A DNA stretch of 64,000 nt from Streptomyces avicenniae (GTDB lineage Bacteria; Actinomycetota; Actinomycetes; Streptomycetales; Streptomycetaceae). Position numbers and translations under genes: made by a program. The notes beneath the pieces are model-generated. The model searched no databases, had not been told where the DNA came from, and saw only the letters and a program-made list of their open reading frames with translations. Numbering within the stretch: the first letter of the stretch is position 1; the number at the start of each line of letters is the position of its first letter. Positions 17,905 through 27,140 of this stretch are shown here, in pieces. The stretch spans positions 337,281 through 401,280 of the forward strand of contig NZ_JOEK01000012.1 of assembly GCF_000719135.1 (NCBI RefSeq), read 5' to 3'.

Positions 17905-19386
17905 TCAGCCGCGCGCGGCCGGGGCGTACGGTTCGAGGAGCGCCGCCAGTTCCTCGTGCACCTGGGCCGTGAGCAGGGTGCCCTCGTCCGTGTGCTCCTC
18001 GGACAGGATCTCGCCCTCGGCGTGCACCCGGGAGACCAGCGCCCCCTGGGTGTACGGGACGAGCGCCCGCAGTTCGACGGCCGGGCGCGGGAGCCGCTCG
18101 TCGATGAGGGCGAGCAGGTCGGCGATGCCGAGGCCGGTGTGCGCGGAGACGGCGATCGCCTCCTTCTCGGCCCGCATCAGCCGCTGGAGCACCAACTCGT
18201 CCGCGACGTCCGCCTTGTTGACGACGACGACCTCGGGGATGTCGTGCGCCCCGACCTCGCCGATGACCGAGCGGACGGCGGCGAGCTGCTCCTCGGGGAC
18301 CGGGTGCGAGCCGTCCACGACGTGCAGGATCAGGTCGGCGTCACCGACCTCCTCCATCGTGGAGCGGAACGCCTCGACCAGGTCGTGCGGCAGGTGCCGG
18401 ACGAAACCGACGGTGTCGGTCAGGGTGTACGCGCGCCCGCCGGGCGTCTCGGCCCTACGGACGGTCGGGTCCAGCGTGGCGAACAGGGCGTTCTCCACGA
18501 GCACCCCGGCGCCCGTCAGCTGGTTGAGCAGCGAGGACTTGCCCGCGTTGGTGTAGCCCGCGATGGCGACGGACGGCACCTTGTTCCGCTTGCGTTCCTG
18601 CCGCTTGACGTCACGGCCGGTGCGCATGTCCGCGATCTCCCGGCGCATCTTCGCCATCTTCTCGCGGATACGGCGCCGGTCGGTCTCGATCTTGGTCTCA
18701 CCGGGGCCGCGGGTCGCCATGCCGCCGCCACCGCTGGACCCGCCGCCGCCCATCTGCCGGGACAGCGACTGACCCCAGCCGCGCAGCCGGGGCAGCATGT
18801 ACTGCATCTGCGCCAGGGAGACCTGCGCCTTGCCCTCACGGGACTTGGCGTGCTGGGCGAAGATGTCGAGGATCAGGGCGGTGCGATCGACCACCTTGAC
18901 CTTGACGACGTCCTCCAGGTGGATCAGCTGCCCGGGGCTCAGCTCACCGTCGCACACGACGGTGTCGGCGCCGCTCTCCAGGACGAGGTCCCGCAGTTCG
19001 AGCGCCTTGCCCGAGCCGATGTAGGTGGCCGGGTCGGGCTTGTCCCGGCGCTGGATCACGCCGTCGAGCACGAGCGCGCCCGCCGTCTCGGCGAGGGCGG
19101 CCAGCTCGGCCAGCGAGTTCTCCGCGTCGCGCGCGGTGCCCGACGTCCAGACGCCGACGAGTACCACGCGCTCCAGGCGCAGCTGCCGGTACTCGACCTC
19201 GGTGACGTCCTGCAGTTCGGTGGAGAGACCGGCGACGCGGCGGAGCGCCGCGCGCTCGTCACGGTCGAGCTGGTCGCCGTCCCGCGCCTCGTTCTCACTC
19301 CAGGCGACGTCCTCATCCATCAGGGCGTCGGCCCGGCGCTCACTGGTGCGGCGCTGGTGGTCCTGTGGAAGGGAAGAGAAGGTCAA
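17905..19386 (-). CDS. hflX: GTPase HflX
   Basis: Ribosome-associated GTPase of the Obg-HflX superfamily that splits stalled or stressed ribosomes. The 493-residue protein has an N-terminal glycine-rich ribosome-binding domain (DPATYIGSGKALELRDLV, LDIFAQHAKSREGKAQVSLA), a basic linker, and a G domain with G1 GYTNAGKSSLL, G3 DTVGFVRHLP, G4 NKAD and G5 SAHTG. A run of glycines and serines (MGGGGSSGGGGMATRGPGE) lengthens the loop before the linker. I chose a TTG start at 19386, which has AAGG a few bases upstream and gives an N-terminus similar to other Streptomyces HflX. It lies between rshA and panD on the same strand. Confidence 0.95.
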   Translation of the reverse strand: MTFSSLPQDHQRRTSERRADALMDEDVAWSENEARDGDQLDRDERAALRRVAGLSTELQDVTEVEYRQLRLERVVLVGVWTSGTARDAENSLAELAALAETAGALVLDGVIQRRDKPDPATYIGSGKALELRDLVLESGADTVVCDGELSPGQLIHLEDVVKVKVVDRTALILDIFAQHAKSREGKAQVSLAQMQYMLPRLRGWGQSLSRQMGGGGSSGGGGMATRGPGETKIETDRRRIREKMAKMRREIADMRTGRDVKRQERKRNKVPSVAIAGYTNAGKSSLLNQLTGAGVLVENALFATLDPTVRRAETPGGRAYTLTDTVGFVRHLPHDLVEAFRSTMEEVGDADLILHVVDGSHPVPEEQLAAVRSVIGEVGAHDIPEVVVVNKADVADELVLQRLMRAEKEAIAVSAHTGLGIADLLALIDERLPRPAVELRALVPYTQGALVSRVHAEGEILSEEHTDEGTLLTAQVHEELAALLEPYAPAARG

Positions 19387-19606
19387 TGCGATCCTTAGAG
19401 TCGAGGTCCGCCGGTGGGGCTGGCCGCCGCCGCCGGCTTTCTGCGGGGAGAACGCCGGAAGAGCCCGGAAGATTCCCTTCCGTGCGGGCGTCCCGCCCGG
19501 CGGGTTCCCGTGGCGAGGCCCCGGAAAACCGGTGTCCATGGTCGCACGGGGCCCCCGCGGCGTCACCCCGATAAGCATGCCGCGTCCCGGTGAGGCGGGC
19601 GGGGCG

Positions 19607-21724
19607 TCAGCGCGCGTGGGCGGCGCGCGACACGTCGTACACGCCGGGTACACGGCGCATCGCGCGCATCAGCCCCGGCAGCCCTGAGGCGTCGGGGAGG
19701 CGCAGCGTGTACGTGTGCCGGACGCGCTGCTGGCGCGGCGGCTCGACCTCGGCCTGGAGCACGGCGGCGCCGTGGGACGCCAGGGCCTCCGTGAGGTCGG
19801 CGAACAGCTCGGGGCGGCCCAGGGCCTCGGCGCGCAGGGTGACGCGGCAGCCGATCGAGGCGGACGGCCAGGTGACGGGAAGCGGGGGCCGTCCGTCGCG
19901 GATCATCCGGGCGGCACCGGGACAGTCGTCCCGGTGGACGGTGACGGCGCCCCCGCGGACCTGGAAGCCGATGGCGCGGTCGGGCGGCACGGGCGTACAG
20001 CAGCGGGCGAGGCGGACCGGGGCGCCCGGGGCGCCGGGGACCTCGGCGGCGGGCTCCTCGGCCGTCTCGACGGGCTCGGGCCTGGCGCGCGCGGGCTGGT
20101 GGCCCGGCGTCGTGGCGGGCGGGGGCGGGACGGGGTCGCCGTCCGGCCGCCCGGCCAGCCAGCGCTGGATGGCGATGCGGGCGGCCGGGGTGATGGCGTG
20201 GTCGAGCCAGTCGGCGGACGGGCCGGACGAGCCGTCGGGGGCCAGCAGCAGCCGTACGGTGTCGCCGTCGGCGAGGACGGTGCGCAGCCGGGCCAGGCGG
20301 CCGTTGACGCGGGCGCCGATGCAGGCGTGGGCGTCCTGGCCGTGCCGGGCGTAGGCGGCGTCGAGGCAGGTGGCCCCCGCGGGCAGCTGGAGCGGCCCTT
20401 GGTCGGCCGCCTCGGCGAAGACCGTGATCTCGCGGTCGCGGGCCAGTTCGTCGCGCAGCGCGGTCCAGAAGGTGTCGGAGTCCGGTGCCTGCCGCTGCCA
20501 CTCCAGCAGCCGTGAGAGCCAGCCCGGCCTGGTGGGGTCGGCGCGCTCGCCGTCCTCGGTGACCGGCTCGCCGTCGGCGGTGCGGTGCGGGTCGCCCAGG
20601 GCCACGACGCCCGCCTCGGCGACGCGGTGCATGCGGGAGGTGCGCACCAGGACCTCGGCGACGTGTCCCGAGGCGTCGGCAACCGCCGTGTGCAGCGACT
20701 GGTACAGGTTGAACTTCGGGGCGGCGATGAAGTCCTTGAACTCCGTGACGAACGGCGTGAAGCAGGTGTGCAGCTCGCCGAGGACGGCGTAGCAGTCGGC
20801 GTCCTCCGCGACCAGGATCAGCAGGCGCGCGAAGTCGCTCGGCCCCGGCTCGCCGCCGCGCTTGAGGCGCGCGCGGTGCAGCGAGAAGAGGTGACGCGGC
20901 CGGATCTGCACCTCGGCGGCGATGCCCGCCTCCCGCAGCACCAGGCGTACGGCCTCGGCGACGCCGACGAGCGGGTCGGGCCGCGCGGCGTGCGCGCGCA
21001 GCGACTCGCGGGCGAGGGCGTGCTCCTCGGGGTGGAGGACGGCGAAGACGAGGTCCTCCAGCTCGGTCTTGAGGGTCTGGACGCCGAGCCGTTCGGCCAG
21101 GGGGATGAGGACGTCCCGGGTGACGCGGGCGATCCTGGCCTGCTTCTCCGGCCGCATGACGCCGAGGGTGCGCATGTTGTGCAGCCGGTCGGCGAGTTTG
21201 ATGGACATCACGCGCACGTCGCTGCCGGTGGCGACGAGCATCTTGCGGAACGTCTCCGACTCGGCCGCCGCGCCGTACTCGACCTTCTCCAGCTTGGTGA
21301 CGCCGTCCACGAGGTGGCGGACCTCGTCGCCGAACGCGTCGCGGACCTGTTCCAGCGTCACGTCCGTGTCCTCGACGGTGTCGTGGAGCAGGGAGGCCGT
21401 CAGGGTCGTGGTCTCGGCGCCCAGCTCGGCCAGGATGAGCGTGACGGCGAGGGGGTGGGTGATGTACGGGTCGCCGCTCTTGCGGTACTGGCCCCGGTGC
21501 GCGGCCTCGGCGAGCAGGTAGGCGCGACACAGGATGTCCATGTCGGCGCCCGGATGGTGGCGGCGGTGGGCCTGGGCGACGTGCTCGATGGCGTCGGGCA
21601 GGCGGTGCGGGCGGTCCGCCGGGCCGAACACGGCGGCGCGGCCGAGGCGGCGGAGCCCGAGGACGTTCCGGCGGTGGCCCCGGTCACGGGCCATGCCGCC
21701 GGGAGTGGTGGCCTCTGCGCTCAT
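19607..21724 (-). CDS. rshA: RelA/SpoT homologue (RshA-type) with diverged synthetase motifs
   Basis: A long RSH protein of 705 residues involved in (p)ppGpp metabolism. Order of domains: HD hydrolase with an intact HDxxED motif (His114, Asp115, Glu118, Asp119), RelA/SpoT synthetase (about 255-375), TGS (about 420-485) and C-terminal ACT (about 625-705). The hydrolase looks active. The synthetase is altered: the usual RPKH nucleotide-binding loop reads RPRH (275-278), GRFKDYIAMPK reads TEFKDFIAAPK, and EVQIRT reads EVLVRT. S. coelicolor has a second RSH gene, rshA, in this chromosomal neighbourhood, which I believe this matches. The ATG at 21724 has GGAGG upstream. Synthetic activity may be weak, conditional or lost. 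Confidence 0.87.
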   Translation of the reverse strand: MSAEATTPGGMARDRGHRRNVLGLRRLGRAAVFGPADRPHRLPDAIEHVAQAHRRHHPGADMDILCRAYLLAEAAHRGQYRKSGDPYITHPLAVTLILAELGAETTTLTASLLHDTVEDTDVTLEQVRDAFGDEVRHLVDGVTKLEKVEYGAAAESETFRKMLVATGSDVRVMSIKLADRLHNMRTLGVMRPEKQARIARVTRDVLIPLAERLGVQTLKTELEDLVFAVLHPEEHALARESLRAHAARPDPLVGVAEAVRLVLREAGIAAEVQIRPRHLFSLHRARLKRGGEPGPSDFARLLILVAEDADCYAVLGELHTCFTPFVTEFKDFIAAPKFNLYQSLHTAVADASGHVAEVLVRTSRMHRVAEAGVVALGDPHRTADGEPVTEDGERADPTRPGWLSRLLEWQRQAPDSDTFWTALRDELARDREITVFAEAADQGPLQLPAGATCLDAAYARHGQDAHACIGARVNGRLARLRTVLADGDTVRLLLAPDGSSGPSADWLDHAITPAARIAIQRWLAGRPDGDPVPPPPATTPGHQPARARPEPVETAEEPAAEVPGAPGAPVRLARCCTPVPPDRAIGFQVRGGAVTVHRDDCPGAARMIRDGRPPLPVTWPSASIGCRVTLRAEALGRPELFADLTEALASHGAAVLQAEVEPPRQQRVRHTYTLRLPDASGLPGLMRAMRRVPGVYDVSRAAHAR

Positions 21725-21974
21725 CGGATGGGCACCTCCGCGGTCTGTTGACCGGACCGCGACCCGTTCCCCGTGATCCCCGTGACCCGTGATTCCGCAG
21801 CGGCGCCGGTGCTTGATGCTACCGAGCCCATCATGTGACACGGTCCCCCACCGCCCTGGATCACCCGTCCGAGTGACTTATGTCCGGGGAAAAGTGGCCG
21901 GAAGCAAGGGGTTTGCGGCTGATATCGATGAGGTTCGGTCAGTTCTGTGCGACGCGCCGTCAGGTGGGGGCAGC

Positions 21975-22871
21975 TCAGGCGAGCAGCGCGGGGTCGAGCA
22001 CGCCCTCGGCGACGACGACGGCGGGACCGGTGAGCGTCACGGTGCCGTCCGGGTCCTCCGTGACGCGCAGCGTGCCGCCCGGCACCTCGACCACGTAGGT
22101 GACGGGCTGTCCGGTCACCGCGGGGTCCATGCCGTCGCGGCGCGCGGCGGCGACCATCACGGCGCAGGCCCCCGTGCCGCAGGAACGGGTCTCGCCCGAG
22201 CCGCGCTCGTGCACCCGCAGCGCGACCCGGCCAGGGGCGCGAGCGACGACGAACTCGACGTTCGTGCCGCGCGGGTACGCGGCGGCGGGCGCCACGCCGG
22301 GCGCGTCCGTCAGCGGTCCGGCGTCGTCGAGCCGGTCCACGAACGCCACGGCGTGCGGATTGCCCATGTCCACGTGGCGCGCGGGCCACGTCCGCCCGCC
22401 CACCGTGACCGTGACGGACGGCCCGGGGCCCGACGGCAGCGCGGCCGGGCCCATGTCCACGGCGATCTCGCCGTCCGGGGCGTCGTCGGCGAACCGGACC
22501 TGCTTGACGCCGCCGCGCGTCGCCACGGCCAGTTCGCCGGTCTTGACAAGCCCTGCACGCCGTAGGTAGCGGGCGAAGACGCGGACACCGTTGCCGCACA
22601 TCTCGGCGACGCTTCCGTCCGCGTTGCGGTAGTCCATGAACCACTCGGCGCGGTCGGCCATCGCCCGCGCGTCGGGATCGGCGGCGGAGCGCACGACCCG
22701 CAGCAGCCCGTCCCCGCCGACACCGGCACGGCGGTCGCACAGCCGCGCGACGGCGGCCGGGGTGAGCGTCAGGAGCCCGTCCGGGTCCGGGATGATCACG
22801 AAGTCGTTCTCGGTGCCGTGGCCCTTGAGGAACGGGACGCCGTGGGGCGCCTGGTGCGGTGCGGTGCTCAC
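21975..22871 (-). CDS. dapF: Diaminopimelate epimerase
   Basis: Interconverts LL- and meso-diaminopimelate for peptidoglycan and lysine synthesis. Streptomyces cell walls use the LL form, so the enzyme mainly feeds lysine and the balance of isomers. The 298-residue protein has both catalytic cysteines: one in MCGNGVRVFARYLR and one in TRSCGTGACAVMVAA. The N-terminal KGHGTENDFVIIPD is the family substrate-binding start. The GTG at 22871 has a weak ribosome-binding site. It lies 28 bases downstream of a small membrane protein gene on the same strand. Confidence 0.96.
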   Translation of the reverse strand: MSTAPHQAPHGVPFLKGHGTENDFVIIPDPDGLLTLTPAAVARLCDRRAGVGGDGLLRVVRSAADPDARAMADRAEWFMDYRNADGSVAEMCGNGVRVFARYLRRAGLVKTGELAVATRGGVKQVRFADDAPDGEIAVDMGPAALPSGPGPSVTVTVGGRTWPARHVDMGNPHAVAFVDRLDDAGPLTDAPGVAPAAAYPRGTNVEFVVARAPGRVALRVHERGSGETRSCGTGACAVMVAAARRDGMDPAVTGQPVTYVVEVPGGTLRVTEDPDGTVTLTGPAVVVAEGVLDPALLA

Positions 22872-22899
22872 GGGTCGATCGTAACGGGGGGCCGCCGCG

Positions 22900-23436
22900 T
22901 CAGCGCAGCCCGGCCACCCGCCAGACGGCCAGAAACGCGAAGACGCCGAGGCCCACCCCGTACAGCGCGAGGAGCCGCCAGTCCGGGCGGCGGCCAGAGC
23001 CGCGCGGGGGCAGCCCCGGCCAGGTGTACCCGGCGCGGCGGGCCGCCATCATGCCCCAGCCCGCGGCGCTGCACCCGATGAGCAGGCCGAGCATCGCGAC
23101 CACGGCCCCCGCGTCGTCGAAGGCGAAGGCCAGGGGGAACGCGAACATGAGCGAGCCGAGGAGGCTCAGCAGCACGATGGGCGCGAAGAGCGCGAGGCGC
23201 AGCCGCCGGGGCGGGCGCAGGTCGGCGTAGGAGACGTCGGTCCCCTCGGGGCCCTCGCCCGGCGGTTCGCCGTCGGCCGGGGCGTCGTCGTAGCTGTCGG
23301 CGAGGTCGGGCTCGGGGTCCGGGTCGTCGGGCAGCAGGGGCGGCATCGACGGCAGCTCCGGCAGGGGCGGGGTTCCGCCGACCGGTGCCGGTGCCGTCCC
23401 GTCCGTGTGCTCGCGAGGGCCGGCCTCCATCGCCAC
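22900..23436 (-). CDS. Small membrane protein of unknown function (between miaA and dapF)
   Basis: A 178-residue protein. Residues 1-70 are acidic and proline-rich with no evident fold. Three predicted membrane helices follow: LALFAPIVLLSLLGSLMFAF, GAVVAMLGLLIGCSAAGW and WRLLALYGVGLGVFAFLAVW. I recall a similar protein between miaA and dapF in other Streptomyces, but no function. Two start codons (MAMEAG or MEAG) are possible. Probably co-transcribed with dapF. Confidence 0.72.
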   Translation of the reverse strand: MAMEAGPREHTDGTAPAPVGGTPPLPELPSMPPLLPDDPDPEPDLADSYDDAPADGEPPGEGPEGTDVSYADLRPPRRLRLALFAPIVLLSLLGSLMFAFPLAFAFDDAGAVVAMLGLLIGCSAAGWGMMAARRAGYTWPGLPPRGSGRRPDWRLLALYGVGLGVFAFLAVWRVAGLR

Positions 23437-23541
23437 GTGCCCTCCCTGCTCCGACGGTTCACGCTCTCTCAGCCTTGGTCGATGATGGCACGCGGGGTGG
23501 CCGCGACCGGGCGTCCGGAGCGTCCCGATGCCATCACGTGA

Positions 23542-24489
23542 TCAGGATGTGACCGCCCGTTCGAGCAGCTCCCACGCCCGGTCCACGAGCGTCCCCCGGC
23601 TCTCGCGCGCCCCGCTCAGCCAGCGCACGCGCGGGTCGCGCCGGAACCAGCTCTCCTGCCTGCGGGCGAAGCGGCGCGTGGCCCGTACGGTCTCCTGGCG
23701 CGCGTCGTCCTCGCCGCACTCGCCGGCCAGCGCGGCGAGCACCTGCTGGTAGCCGAGGGCGCGGGAGGCCGTGCGGCCCTCGCGCAGCCCGGCGCGTTCC
23801 AGCTCCATGACCTCGGCGACCAGGCCCGCGTCCCACATGCGGTCCACGCGGGTGGTGATCCTGGCGTCGAGCTCGGGGCGTTCGACGGCGAGCCCGATCT
23901 GGAGCGTGCGGTAGACGCCGGGGTCGCCGCCGGGGCCGGGGAGCTGGGCGGTGAAGGGCCGTCCGGTGATCTCGATGACTTCGAGGGCGCGCACGACGCG
24001 GCGGCCGTTGCTGGCGAGGATCGCGTGGGCGGCGGCCGGGTCGGCGGCGGCGAGCCGCTGGTGGAGCGCGCCGGGGCCGAGGCGGGTCAGCTCGTCCTCC
24101 AGCCGGGCGCGGACGCCGGGGTCGGTGCCGGGGAAGTGGAACGCGTCGAGGGCCCCGCGCACGTACAGGCCGGAGCCGCCGACGAGCACGGGCGTGCGGC
24201 CCGCCGCGAGCAGGCGGTCGATCTCGGCGCGGGCGAGGCGCTGGTACTCGGCCACGCTCGCGGTGACCGTCACGTCCCACACGTCGAGGAGGTGGTGGGG
24301 CACGCCCCGGCGCTCGGCCGGGGTGAGCTTGGCGGTGCCGATGTCCATGCCGCGGTAGAGCTGCATGGAGTCGGCGTTGACCACCTCGCCGCCGAGCCGC
24401 AGGGCGAGGTCGGTCCCGAGGTCCGACTTCCCGGCGGCCGTGGGGCCGACGACGGCGATGACCTGCGGGGCGCGGGCTGCGGTGTTCAC
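23542..24489 (-). CDS. miaA: tRNA dimethylallyltransferase
   Basis: Adds a dimethylallyl group to A37 of tRNAs reading UNN codons, the substrate later thiomethylated by MiaB (also in this window). The 315-residue protein has the P-loop VVGPTAAGKSDLG near residue 14, then NADSMQLYRGMDIGTAK and HHLLDVWD, and the RRVVRALEV tRNA-binding segment. The C-terminal ATRRFARRQESWFRRD is also typical. The start is a GTG at 24489 with a weak ribosome-binding site. Streptomyces bldA-type tRNA-Leu(UAA) is an expected substrate, so this enzyme could affect translation of TTA-containing developmental genes; that is inference. Confidence 0.96.
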   Translation of the reverse strand: MNTAARAPQVIAVVGPTAAGKSDLGTDLALRLGGEVVNADSMQLYRGMDIGTAKLTPAERRGVPHHLLDVWDVTVTASVAEYQRLARAEIDRLLAAGRTPVLVGGSGLYVRGALDAFHFPGTDPGVRARLEDELTRLGPGALHQRLAAADPAAAHAILASNGRRVVRALEVIEITGRPFTAQLPGPGGDPGVYRTLQIGLAVERPELDARITTRVDRMWDAGLVAEVMELERAGLREGRTASRALGYQQVLAALAGECGEDDARQETVRATRRFARRQESWFRRDPRVRWLSGARESRGTLVDRAWELLERAVTS

Positions 24490-24674
24490 GCGGGAAGTCT
24501 CGCAGACCGGGCACGCGCTGCTCGAACGAGCGACGTTACGCGGCCGGGTGCGGGTCGTTTGCGGTGCGGGGCCATGCCCGGCCCCGGGGGTCGCACCGCG
24601 CGGACGGCGCGCGTGGGACGTACGAGACGAATTCGGGCCGGAGGCGGGTCGAATTCACGACGAAGGAGTGGTCC

Positions 24675-24860
24675 ATGAGCATTTTCGGCTGGTTCCGCCG
24701 ACGGAACGCGGACGGCGCGCAGGTCGAGGGGGCCGGGGAGGCCGCGGGCGGCGCAGGTGACACGGTGCCGGAGCGCGGCGCGGACGAGGCCGTCGGCATC
24801 CCGCGGCAGACCGCGGCGGCGGAGGCCGCGGACAGTCAGGACCAGGAGGCGACGAAGTAA
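24675..24860 (+). CDS. Small acidic protein of unknown function, conserved beside miaA
   Basis: A 61-residue protein that starts MSIFGWFRRRNADGAQ and ends EAADSQDQEATK. The N-terminus is short, amphipathic and basic (FGWFRRR), which could touch the membrane; the rest is Ala/Glu/Gly-rich and probably disordered. The ATG at 24675 has a good AAGGAG site. Similar small proteins at this place in other Streptomyces are often labelled 'gliding motility protein', for which I know of no support. Its last 25 bases overlap the end of the convergent gene at 24836-25549. Confidence 0.7.
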   Translation: MSIFGWFRRRNADGAQVEGAGEAAGGAGDTVPERGADEAVGIPRQTAAAEAADSQDQEATK

Positions 24861-25549
24861 CCGACGCCGTAGGGCGCCTCGTCGTGGAGGAGCCGCCCGG
24901 CGAGGCCGGTGCCCGCGGCGGCACCGGCCAGCAGCTGCCAGCCGCTGCGGCCGGAGGCGCGCAGCTCCTCGGCCACGGCCTGGTCGATGGCGGCGAGCGC
25001 GACCGTGTCCGCGGCCCCGAGGGCGCGCGCGGCGTCGGCGTCGAAACCGGCGGCGCGCTCGTCGTACGCCCCCGGCGCCTTGGCGGAGCGGCAGGCGCTC
25101 CCGTCTCCCATCACGAGCAGCGCGACGCGCTCGGGGCCCGCCGCCAGGTCGCGGCCCGCGTCGGCGCAGCGGTCCTGGGCGAGCGCCTCGTCGAGGCCGA
25201 GGGCCGTGACGGGGGCGGCGTGCCAGCCGGTGCGGGCGAGCAGCCAGGCGGCGAGGGTGAGGGAGGCGGGCAGGGACTGTTCCCCGTCGGCCCCCGGGGC
25301 GTCGCCGAGGGTGACCTCGACGTCCACGCCGAAGCCGCGCAGGGAGCCGCGCGTCCCGGCCGGGAACGCGCCCTGCTGCCCGGGGCCCGCGGGTCCTACC
25401 ACGGCCAGCCGGTCGGGCCTGGCGGCGGCGAGGACGCCGATGGCGTCGGCGCAGGCCGCGCGGGCGGCGTCCATCTCGGGCGCCGCGCCGCCCGCGACCT
25501 CGGGCACGAGCAGCGGCGGGCAGGGGCAGACGGCGGCGGCGACAAGCAT
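24836..25549 (-). CDS. Class III extradiol dioxygenase-like protein (LigB superfamily)
   Basis: A 237-residue protein starting MLVAAAVCPCPPLLVPEV. It resembles the LigB/class III extradiol dioxygenase-like proteins that sit beside miaB in actinomycetes. It has PCPPLL near the start, VVGPAGP, VALLVMGDGSACRS and a C-terminal EAPYGVGYFVASW. The metal-binding histidines of true dioxygenases are not evident (the second position reads PCPP rather than PHPP), so catalysis is doubtful. It begins 15 bases after the miaB stop and is probably co-transcribed with it. Its 3' end overlaps the small plus-strand gene by 25 bases. Confidence 0.75.
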   Translation of the reverse strand: MLVAAAVCPCPPLLVPEVAGGAAPEMDAARAACADAIGVLAAARPDRLAVVGPAGPGQQGAFPAGTRGSLRGFGVDVEVTLGDAPGADGEQSLPASLTLAAWLLARTGWHAAPVTALGLDEALAQDRCADAGRDLAAGPERVALLVMGDGSACRSAKAPGAYDERAAGFDADAARALGAADTVALAAIDQAVAEELRASGRSGWQLLAGAAAGTGLAGRLLHDEAPYGVGYFVASWS

Positions 25550-25563
25550 GCGTCGCAGCCTAC

Positions 25564-27060
25564 TCAGCGGACGGCGCAGCCGCCCGTCTCCGCGGCGGGC
25601 TCGGGCGCCGGGGCGCCGACGCGCGGCAGGCCGAGCATGACGCCTTGGCCCGCGGGCGCGGCCGGGGCGGCGGTGCGCAGCTCCCACGCGTCACCGGCGC
25701 GCGTGCGCCGCACGGCCTTGACCCGGCCCTCGGCGAGCAGGTGGTGGGGCGCCGCGTAGGTGATCTCCACGGTCGCGGTGTCGCCGGGCCTGACGGGCTC
25801 GTCGGGGCGCGTGAAGTGGACGAGCCGGTTGTCGGGGGCGCGGCCGGACAGGCGGCGCGTGGCGTCGTCCTTGCGGCCCTCGCCCTCCGCGACCAGGACC
25901 TCGACGGTGCGGCCGAGCTGCTTCTTGTTCTCCGACCAGGAGATGTCCTCCTGGAGCGCGACGAGCCGCTCGTAGCGCTCCTGGACGACCGCCTTCGGCA
26001 CCTGCCCGTCCATCTCGGCGGCCGGGGTGCCGGGGCGCTTGGAGTACTGGAAGGTGAACGCCTGCGCGAACCGCGCCCCGCGCACGACGTGCAGCGTCTC
26101 CTGGAAGTCCTCCTCGGTCTCGCCGGGGAAGCCCACGATGATGTCGGTGGTGATCGCGGCGTCGGGGATGGCGGCGCGGACGCTGTCGATGATCCCGAGG
26201 TAGCGCTCCTGCCGGTACGAGCGGCGCATCGCCCGCAGGACCCGGGACGAGCCGGACTGGAGGGGCATGTGCAGCTGCGGCATGACGTTCGGCGTCGCGG
26301 CCATGGCCTCGATGACGTCGTCGGTGAAGTCGCGCGGGTGCGGCGACGTGAAGCGGACGCGCTCAAGACCCTCGACGCCGCCGCAGGCGCGCAGCAGCTT
26401 GGCGAACGCGCCGCGGTCGCCGATGTCGGAGCCGTACGCGTTGACGTTCTGCCCGAGCAGCGTGATCTCGCTGACGCCCTCGGCGACCAGGGCCTCGATC
26501 TCGGCGAGGATGTCGCCCGGCCTGCGGTCCTTCTCCTTGCCGCGCAGCGCGGGGACGATGCAGAAGGTGCAGGTGTTGTTGCAGCCGACGGAGATGGCGA
26601 CCCAGGCCGCGTACGCGCTCTCGCGGCGGGTGGGCAGCGTGGAGGGGAACGCTTCGAGGGACTCCGCGATCTCCACCTGGGCCTCGCGCTGGACGCGGGC
26701 GCGCTCCAGCAGCACGGGGAGGCGGCCGACGTTGTGCGTGCCGAAGACGACATCGACCCACGGCGCGCGGCGGACGATGGTGTCGCGGTCCTTCTGCGCC
26801 AGGCAGCCGCCGACGGCGATCTGCATGCCGGGGCTGGTCGCCTTGCGCGGGGCGAGCTGGCCGAGGTTGCCGTACAGGCGGTTGTCGGCGTTCTCGCGGA
26901 CGGCGCAGGTGTTGAAGACGACGACGTCGGCGGCGTCGGCGCCCGGGGCGGCCGGGACGTATCCGGCGTCCTCCAGCAGACCGGCCATCCGCTCCGAGTC
27001 GTGGACGTTCATCTGGCAGCCGAAGGTCCTGACTTCGTACGTGCGCCTGACTTCCGGCAT
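25564..27060 (-). CDS. miaB: tRNA-2-methylthio-N6-dimethylallyladenosine synthase
   Basis: Radical SAM enzyme that adds a methylthio group to i6A37 of tRNA. The 498-residue protein has the N-terminal UPF0004 domain with cluster cysteines in [24 protein letters not shown] and GGCLAQKD. The radical SAM motif is [13 protein letters not shown] near residue 170. A C-terminal TRAM domain spans about 385-460 ([18 protein letters not shown]). The start [16 protein letters not shown] is set by the first cysteine motif. It works after MiaA and is divergent from the TAXI protein gene, with only 80 bases between. Confidence 0.97.
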   Translation of the reverse strand: MPEVRRTYEVRTFGCQMNVHDSERMAGLLEDAGYVPAAPGADAADVVVFNTCAVRENADNRLYGNLGQLAPRKATSPGMQIAVGGCLAQKDRDTIVRRAPWVDVVFGTHNVGRLPVLLERARVQREAQVEIAESLEAFPSTLPTRRESAYAAWVAISVGCNNTCTFCIVPALRGKEKDRRPGDILAEIEALVAEGVSEITLLGQNVNAYGSDIGDRGAFAKLLRACGGVEGLERVRFTSPHPRDFTDDVIEAMAATPNVMPQLHMPLQSGSSRVLRAMRRSYRQERYLGIIDSVRAAIPDAAITTDIIVGFPGETEEDFQETLHVVRGARFAQAFTFQYSKRPGTPAAEMDGQVPKAVVQERYERLVALQEDISWSENKKQLGRTVEVLVAEGEGRKDDATRRLSGRAPDNRLVHFTRPDEPVRPGDTATVEITYAAPHHLLAEGRVKAVRRTRAGDAWELRTAAPAAPAGQGVMLGLPRVGAPAPEPAAETGGCAVR

Positions 27061-27140
27061 GCGAGAACCCGATCCCTGTCGCTGCGGTGACCAAAAAACT
27101 GCCAGTCCCCAAGTCTACGTTCCGCTGGTAGCTTGCTCGG

